Source: Lachnospiraceae bacterium UBA3632 (GTDB taxonomy: Bacteria > Bacillota > Clostridia > Lachnospirales > Lachnospiraceae). Taken from it: a stretch of 64,000 nucleotides of DNA. A program made the position numbers and the translations under genes. Below are positions 60,584-64,000 of the stretch, in pieces. The number at the start of each line of letters is the position of its first letter. The first letter of the stretch is position 1. The notes beneath the pieces were generated by a model that was given only the letters and a program-made list of their open reading frames with translations, searched no databases and was not told where the DNA came from. The DNA is taken from NCBI GenBank assembly GCA_002373975.1, contig DFKZ01000054.1, positions 1 to 64,000 on the forward strand, in the 5' to 3' direction.

Positions 60584-62131
60584 ATGACTAAGGATTTATC
60601 TAAAGATAAAAAGAGAATACTTGCGCTTATCATCCCTGCAGCCCTGCCCCTTATAGTCTGTATGATCATGACAGCTGTAAGAGGAAAGACGATATTTGAC
60701 GTCTGGGCGCCATATTCGGGCTGGAATGATGAGATGTTTTATTTTAAGCAGGCGCAGGCTGTGGCAAAGTTTGGCGTGCCTCAGGGGATATGGGGCTTTA
60801 ACGAAAGCGCGGCACTGCATGGTGGATTTGCCGCGTGGGGGCCGCTGGTACTATATCCCTTTGCATTGGCTCTGAAGCTTACCGGCGGGGCAATGTGGGC
60901 GCCGATCATCTTAAATATCGTTTTGCTCTCGGCTGTATTGTTTTTTGTTGCCCATAGTATGGGTGCGGATATTAAAAAATCTGTTTTGCTTTCAGCGGGA
61001 CTCTGCTTTTTCATTCCCCTCTGGAGATACGTGCTTTCTTATATGTCGGAGATCCTGATACTTTCGCTGACACTGCTTTTCTTTGCGCTGGCATTTCGCG
61101 AGATGAATGAACACAGTTTGATAAATCAGATACTTATGAGTGCAGTGCTTATATATCTGATATCGCTTAGGCCATATTTTATTCTCTTTGCGGCTTTCCA
61201 GTGGTATACGGGCTTTGTGCACAGAAAGAGATCCGCTATCTTTTTCCTCCTTTCCGCTGCGGGAGGTGCAGTGTTGTACGCGGTGACAGGAAAGTATTTT
61301 AAAGCCGATTATTTTGGCGGGATATATGTGGACTGGCTGGGAAAGGCAGTAACTCACGGCCCGAGGCTTGTGCTTCTGGAGATGAAAGGCAGGTTTATCC
61401 GTACAGTCGCTCAGCTCTTTTTTGATATCGGAAAAACGGCCTTTACAAAGAATGCGCAGAGCGGATTATGGATCGCTTTTCTGGTCATGAGTCTGCTTCT
61501 TTTGATCGAGTTTATATTTCTTCTTATTGGGATCAAAAAAGATAAAAGTATAAAAAATGAAGCGGTAATGACGGGAATACTGTTGGGAACGCAGATATTG
61601 ACTTTTTTTGCGATACTTGTCATGTACAATCTTTTTGCCGGAGACAGGCATCTGATCGCCTTTATTGCGCTCGATACAGTGCTTCTTGTCGCCTTTTCAA
61701 AAAGAAGAACGATCAATACAGCAGTTATTCTGGCGTCATTCCTTTTGATTTTTGCCATAAAAGGAAGTGCCTACGCGGCTCCGCTGTGTGACCGTGCTCA
61801 CAGGGCAGAATTCGGTGAGTTAAAGGGCGAATTAAAAGATATCATCACGCTTGAAAAGGGAACGGGCTGGAATAATACGCTGCTGGTTCCGGATGAGGAT
61901 ATTGAAAGGGCTCCGGGTGTGGGATACGAAGGAATTGAACTGCTGTACGCACTTCCGGAGGGAATATCCGTAAACTATTGTGAGGAAGCATATGTGCTCT
62001 CCAATTTTGACGATCTTAAGGCCGGACGGATGATCGCCTTCGAAGGCTCTGAATGCGATCTGTCCGCAAAAGAGAAAGGTCTTGAAATGATCGGCAGCGT
62101 AAACGGATACAATATCTACAAAAATAAATAA
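60584..62131 (+). CDS. Polytopic membrane protein, glycosyltransferase-C-like
   Basis: A 515-residue protein with about ten membrane helices and a soluble C-terminal segment (about residues 415-515). An acidic motif after the first helix ('YSGWNDEMFYFKQA') lies where GT-C mannosyl- or arabinosyl-transferases keep their catalytic acidic loop. That suggests transfer from a polyprenyl-phosphate sugar, but similarity is weak. The promoter may be TAGAAT at 60540. The ribosome binding site is weak. Confidence 0.65.
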   Translation: MTKDLSKDKKRILALIIPAALPLIVCMIMTAVRGKTIFDVWAPYSGWNDEMFYFKQAQAVAKFGVPQGIWGFNESAALHGGFAAWGPLVLYPFALALKLTGGAMWAPIILNIVLLSAVLFFVAHSMGADIKKSVLLSAGLCFFIPLWRYVLSYMSEILILSLTLLFFALAFREMNEHSLINQILMSAVLIYLISLRPYFILFAAFQWYTGFVHRKRSAIFFLLSAAGGAVLYAVTGKYFKADYFGGIYVDWLGKAVTHGPRLVLLEMKGRFIRTVAQLFFDIGKTAFTKNAQSGLWIAFLVMSLLLLIEFIFLLIGIKKDKSIKNEAVMTGILLGTQILTFFAILVMYNLFAGDRHLIAFIALDTVLLVAFSKRRTINTAVILASFLLIFAIKGSAYAAPLCDRAHRAEFGELKGELKDIITLEKGTGWNNTLLVPDEDIERAPGVGYEGIELLYALPEGISVNYCEEAYVLSNFDDLKAGRMIAFEGSECDLSAKEKGLEMIGSVNGYNIYKNK

Positions 62132-62158
62132 AAATGTCTAAAAATTCTCCAAAACCCC

Positions 62159-62187
62159 TTGTCATCGCCATTTTGGAATGGTATAGT
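62159..62187 (+). promoter_or_regulatory. Promoter of the 84-residue gene
   Basis: TTGTCA (62159-62164), 17-base spacer, TATAGT (62182-62187). The leader of about 85 bases ends in a GGGAGGA site. Confidence 0.75.
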
Positions 62188-62278
62188 GAATGTAGTATTA
62201 AAAACTACATCAAAGAGTTTTTAAAGCGATGAGAGATTTTTACACTCGGTCCGGGGTTTGATATAAGGGAGGAAAATT

Positions 62279-62533
62279 ATGACTACAAAGGAATTAAACA
62301 ACTTTTTCAAGGAACATCTCGTTCCCAAAAGGCTTTATAAACTTGACGGAAAGCACAATAAGAGAATCTGCCTCGAAAAGAGCGGAAACGGCTGGGACGT
62401 ATATTTCTGCGACAGAAATAAAAAGATCGGCCTGATCCATGTTAAGACCGAGTTTGAGGCATGCAAGGTCATGAAAGAGGAGATCAGGAAGATGATGGTT
62501 TCTCTTTACGGTGTTACATGGGCCAATGCCTGA
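62279..62533 (+). CDS. Small protein of unknown function
   Basis: An 84-residue basic protein, predicted alpha-beta-beta-alpha ('RICLEKSGNGWDVYFCDRNKKIG' then 'EFEACKVMKEEIRKMM'). It has a strong ribosome binding site, its own near-consensus promoter and a strong terminator, so it is a real, probably well-expressed single gene. No family was recognised. Confidence 0.7.
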   Translation: MTTKELNNFFKEHLVPKRLYKLDGKHNKRICLEKSGNGWDVYFCDRNKKIGLIHVKTEFEACKVMKEEIRKMMVSLYGVTWANA

Positions 62534-62572
62534 TCATCCGGTGATGACAATAGCGTAAACAATTGGGACATC

Positions 62573-62614
62573 GGTCCCCGAGGGCACAAAATAGTGCCGT
62601 CGGGGACCTTTTTT
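62573..62614 (+). terminator. Strong terminator
   Basis: GGTCCCCGA-GGCAC paired with GTGCC-TCGGGGACC (one mismatch), AAAATA-type loop, six T residues. Confidence 0.92.
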
Positions 62615-62668
62615 GACTTATAGAAAGTTCTTCAAACTTCCAAATCTTTTCTGTTAATAATCAGCGAT

Positions 62669-62680
62669 TTATGGTATACT
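62669..62680 (+). promoter_or_regulatory. Promoter of the beta-CASP gene
   Basis: TATACT (62675-62680) with an upstream TG giving an extended -10. No good -35 hexamer was found. Confidence 0.55.
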
Positions 62681-62760
62681 AACAAAGTATGGGAAATAAT
62701 GCCCAAGTGGTGTTATCAAACCTCATATGATCAATAAATAATCGTTAACGGGGTAAAGCG

Positions 62761-64000
62761 ATGAAACTGATTTTTATCGGAGCGGACCATCAGGTTACGG
62801 GAAGCTGTCACTATCTTGAAGTGGGAGACAAGCACATTCTTGTAGATTACGGAATGCAGCAGGGAGTACAGACATTTGAGAATGCGCCCCTTCCGGTACA
62901 CGAATCACAGATCGATTACGTTTTTCTTACGCATGCGCATGTAGACCATTCGGGGCTTTTGCCTCTTCTTTATGCAAAGGGCTTCAGAGGGCAGATATTT
63001 GCCACAGATGCCACTTGTGATCTGTGCAGCATAATGCTTCGCGACTGCGCGCACATTCAGATGCAGGAAGCAGAATGGAAAATGAGAAAGGCAAGGAGAA
63101 GCGAAGAGAACGCTTCCGTCGAACCTCTCTACACGTTGGAAGACGCAGAGGGTGCGATCAAAAGGCTTGTGCCCTGCCATTACGGCAGTGAGGTGGAGGT
63201 ATGCGACGGCGTAAAGATCCGCTTTACCGATATCGGACATCTGCTGGGGTCTGCATCCATAGAGGTGTGGCTCACAGAGGGTGATACCACCAAAAAGATA
63301 GTATTTTCGGGAGATATAGGAAACAAGCACCAGCCTCTTCTGAGAGATCCGCAGATGACTGCGGAGGCAGACTATGTGGTGATGGAATCCACCTATGGCG
63401 ACAGGCTTCACAGCCTTGATAAGCCGGATTACGTCACCGAGATAGCAAAGGTCATACAGGAGACCTTTGACAGGGGCGGTAATGTGGTGATCCCTTCCTT
63501 TGCTGTAGGGCGCACTCAGGAGCTTTTGTACTTCATCCGTAAGATCAAGGTTGAAAAGCTCATCAAAGGCCATGATCATTTCCCTGTATATGTCGACAGC
63601 CCCATGGCAGTGGAAGCCACGGAGGTTTTCCAGGATAACAGGGCTGAATGCTTTGACGGTGAGGCACTTGAGCTGATAAAGGATAATATCAATCCGCTTT
63701 CATTCGGAGGCCTGAAGCTTACCATCACCAGCGAAGAGTCGAAAGAGATCAACTTTATCGACACACCCAAGGTGATCATTTCCGCATCGGGAATGTGTGA
63801 GGCCGGCCGTATAAGGCATCATTTAAAGCATAATCTGTGGCGCAAGGAATGCACCATACTTTTCGTCGGATATCAGGCAAACGGTACTCTGGGACGTGCT
63901 ATCATCGAGGGAGCAAAGGAAGTAAAGCTCTTCGGTGAGACTATCAGCGTAAATGCACAGATAAGACAGGTGGCAGGCCTCTCCGGCCACGCCGACAAAC
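62761..64000 (+). CDS. MBL-fold/beta-CASP RNA-processing exonuclease (partial, runs off the window)
   Basis: 413 residues are visible and the 3' end is cut by the window. Metal motif HAHVDH (His58, His60, Asp62, His63), 'DIGHLLGSASIEVW', 'FSGDIGN' and the beta-CASP segments 'VVIPSFAVGRTQELL' and 'VIISASGMCEAGRIRHHL' identify a CPSF-73/YSH1-like ribonuclease of the bacterial YPP-type group, distinct from RNase J. It probably trims or cuts RNA in the cytoplasm. The ribosome binding site is weak (GGGG). Nothing abnormal is seen in the visible part. Confidence 0.9.
   Translation, partial: MKLIFIGADHQVTGSCHYLEVGDKHILVDYGMQQGVQTFENAPLPVHESQIDYVFLTHAHVDHSGLLPLLYAKGFRGQIFATDATCDLCSIMLRDCAHIQMQEAEWKMRKARRSEENASVEPLYTLEDAEGAIKRLVPCHYGSEVEVCDGVKIRFTDIGHLLGSASIEVWLTEGDTTKKIVFSGDIGNKHQPLLRDPQMTAEADYVVMESTYGDRLHSLDKPDYVTEIAKVIQETFDRGGNVVIPSFAVGRTQELLYFIRKIKVEKLIKGHDHFPVYVDSPMAVEATEVFQDNRAECFDGEALELIKDNINPLSFGGLKLTITSEESKEINFIDTPKVIISASGMCEAGRIRHHLKHNLWRKECTILFVGYQANGTLGRAIIEGAKEVKLFGETISVNAQIRQVAGLSGHADK

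Overview
The window looks like the chromosome of a low-to-mid GC anaerobic Firmicute, most likely a member of the Lachnospiraceae (Clostridia). This placement is inferred from the order tig-clpP-clpX-engB, strong AAGGAGG-type ribosome binding sites, paired heterodimeric ABC exporters, LytTR/DUF3021 pairs, a split cobalamin-dependent methionine synthase, and TraX, DUF362 and clostripain-type proteins. Most of the window is ordinary chromosome with dense genes. Three AT-rich accessory stretches interrupt it.

Layout: (1) 1-2890 is accessory. It holds the right end of an integrated element whose body lies left of the window, with a tRNA-Leu-type 3' tail copy at about 157-175, then a structured repeat, an XRE regulator and a zinc-ribbon/membrane/Ig-like protein. 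(2) 2890-7270 carries an autoregulated TetR gene with a flavodoxin-like reductase, a DUF362 ferredoxin, an HD hydrolase and a YjbR-MGMT fusion. (3) 7500-13520 holds two LytTR/DUF3021-type modules around two ABC-2 export systems. (4) 13690-23220 is protein quality control: tig, clpP, clpX, engB, a cold-shock gene with a long leader, clpB, a PrsA-like foldase and a receiver-only protein. (5) 23222-24727 is malQ. (6) 24987-27888 is tRNA-Leu followed by a 2.8 kb island bounded by an exact 20-bp repeat of the tRNA tail; it carries an SOS-boxed dinD, a flavin reductase-like protein and a methyltransferase, but no integrase. (7) 27998-34684 holds a small DUF4160 pair and a BceRS/AB-like ABC and two-component module. 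(8) 34848-42761 holds a TraX-GGDEF fusion, an importer lacking its ATPase, and a heterodimeric ABC exporter. (9) 42899-43514 is a tRNA-Arg/His/Gln/Lys array with a hairpin-rich spacer. (10) 43642-52355 carries CYTH, DJ-1, rpsT, metF, an MBL protein, a MetH activation subunit, metH and lepA. (11) 52388-60151 holds a second heterodimeric exporter, then an operon with a bacterial voltage-gated sodium channel and, just after it, a clostripain-like lipoprotein. (12) 60235-64000 holds tRNA-Gly with another repeat cluster, a polytopic membrane protein, a small orphan gene and the start of a beta-CASP ribonuclease-like gene.

The most unusual material is non-coding. Three tRNA-tail-associated loci (near 164-308, 25067-25236 and 60308-60499) share modular hairpin repeats. 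Their stems differ by compensatory base changes, and each ends with a copy of the 3' tail of the local tRNA. The tRNA-Arg to tRNA-His spacer holds two tandem three-hairpin units with near-identical loops but unrelated, still perfectly paired, stems. Two elements at tRNA-Leu tails also share the same arrangement of 12-bp-period arm repeats about 64 bp from the tail core, which suggests one family of tRNA-Leu-specific integrative elements.

Coordinates and residues were read by eye. Family assignments rest on motif recognition, not on database searches.
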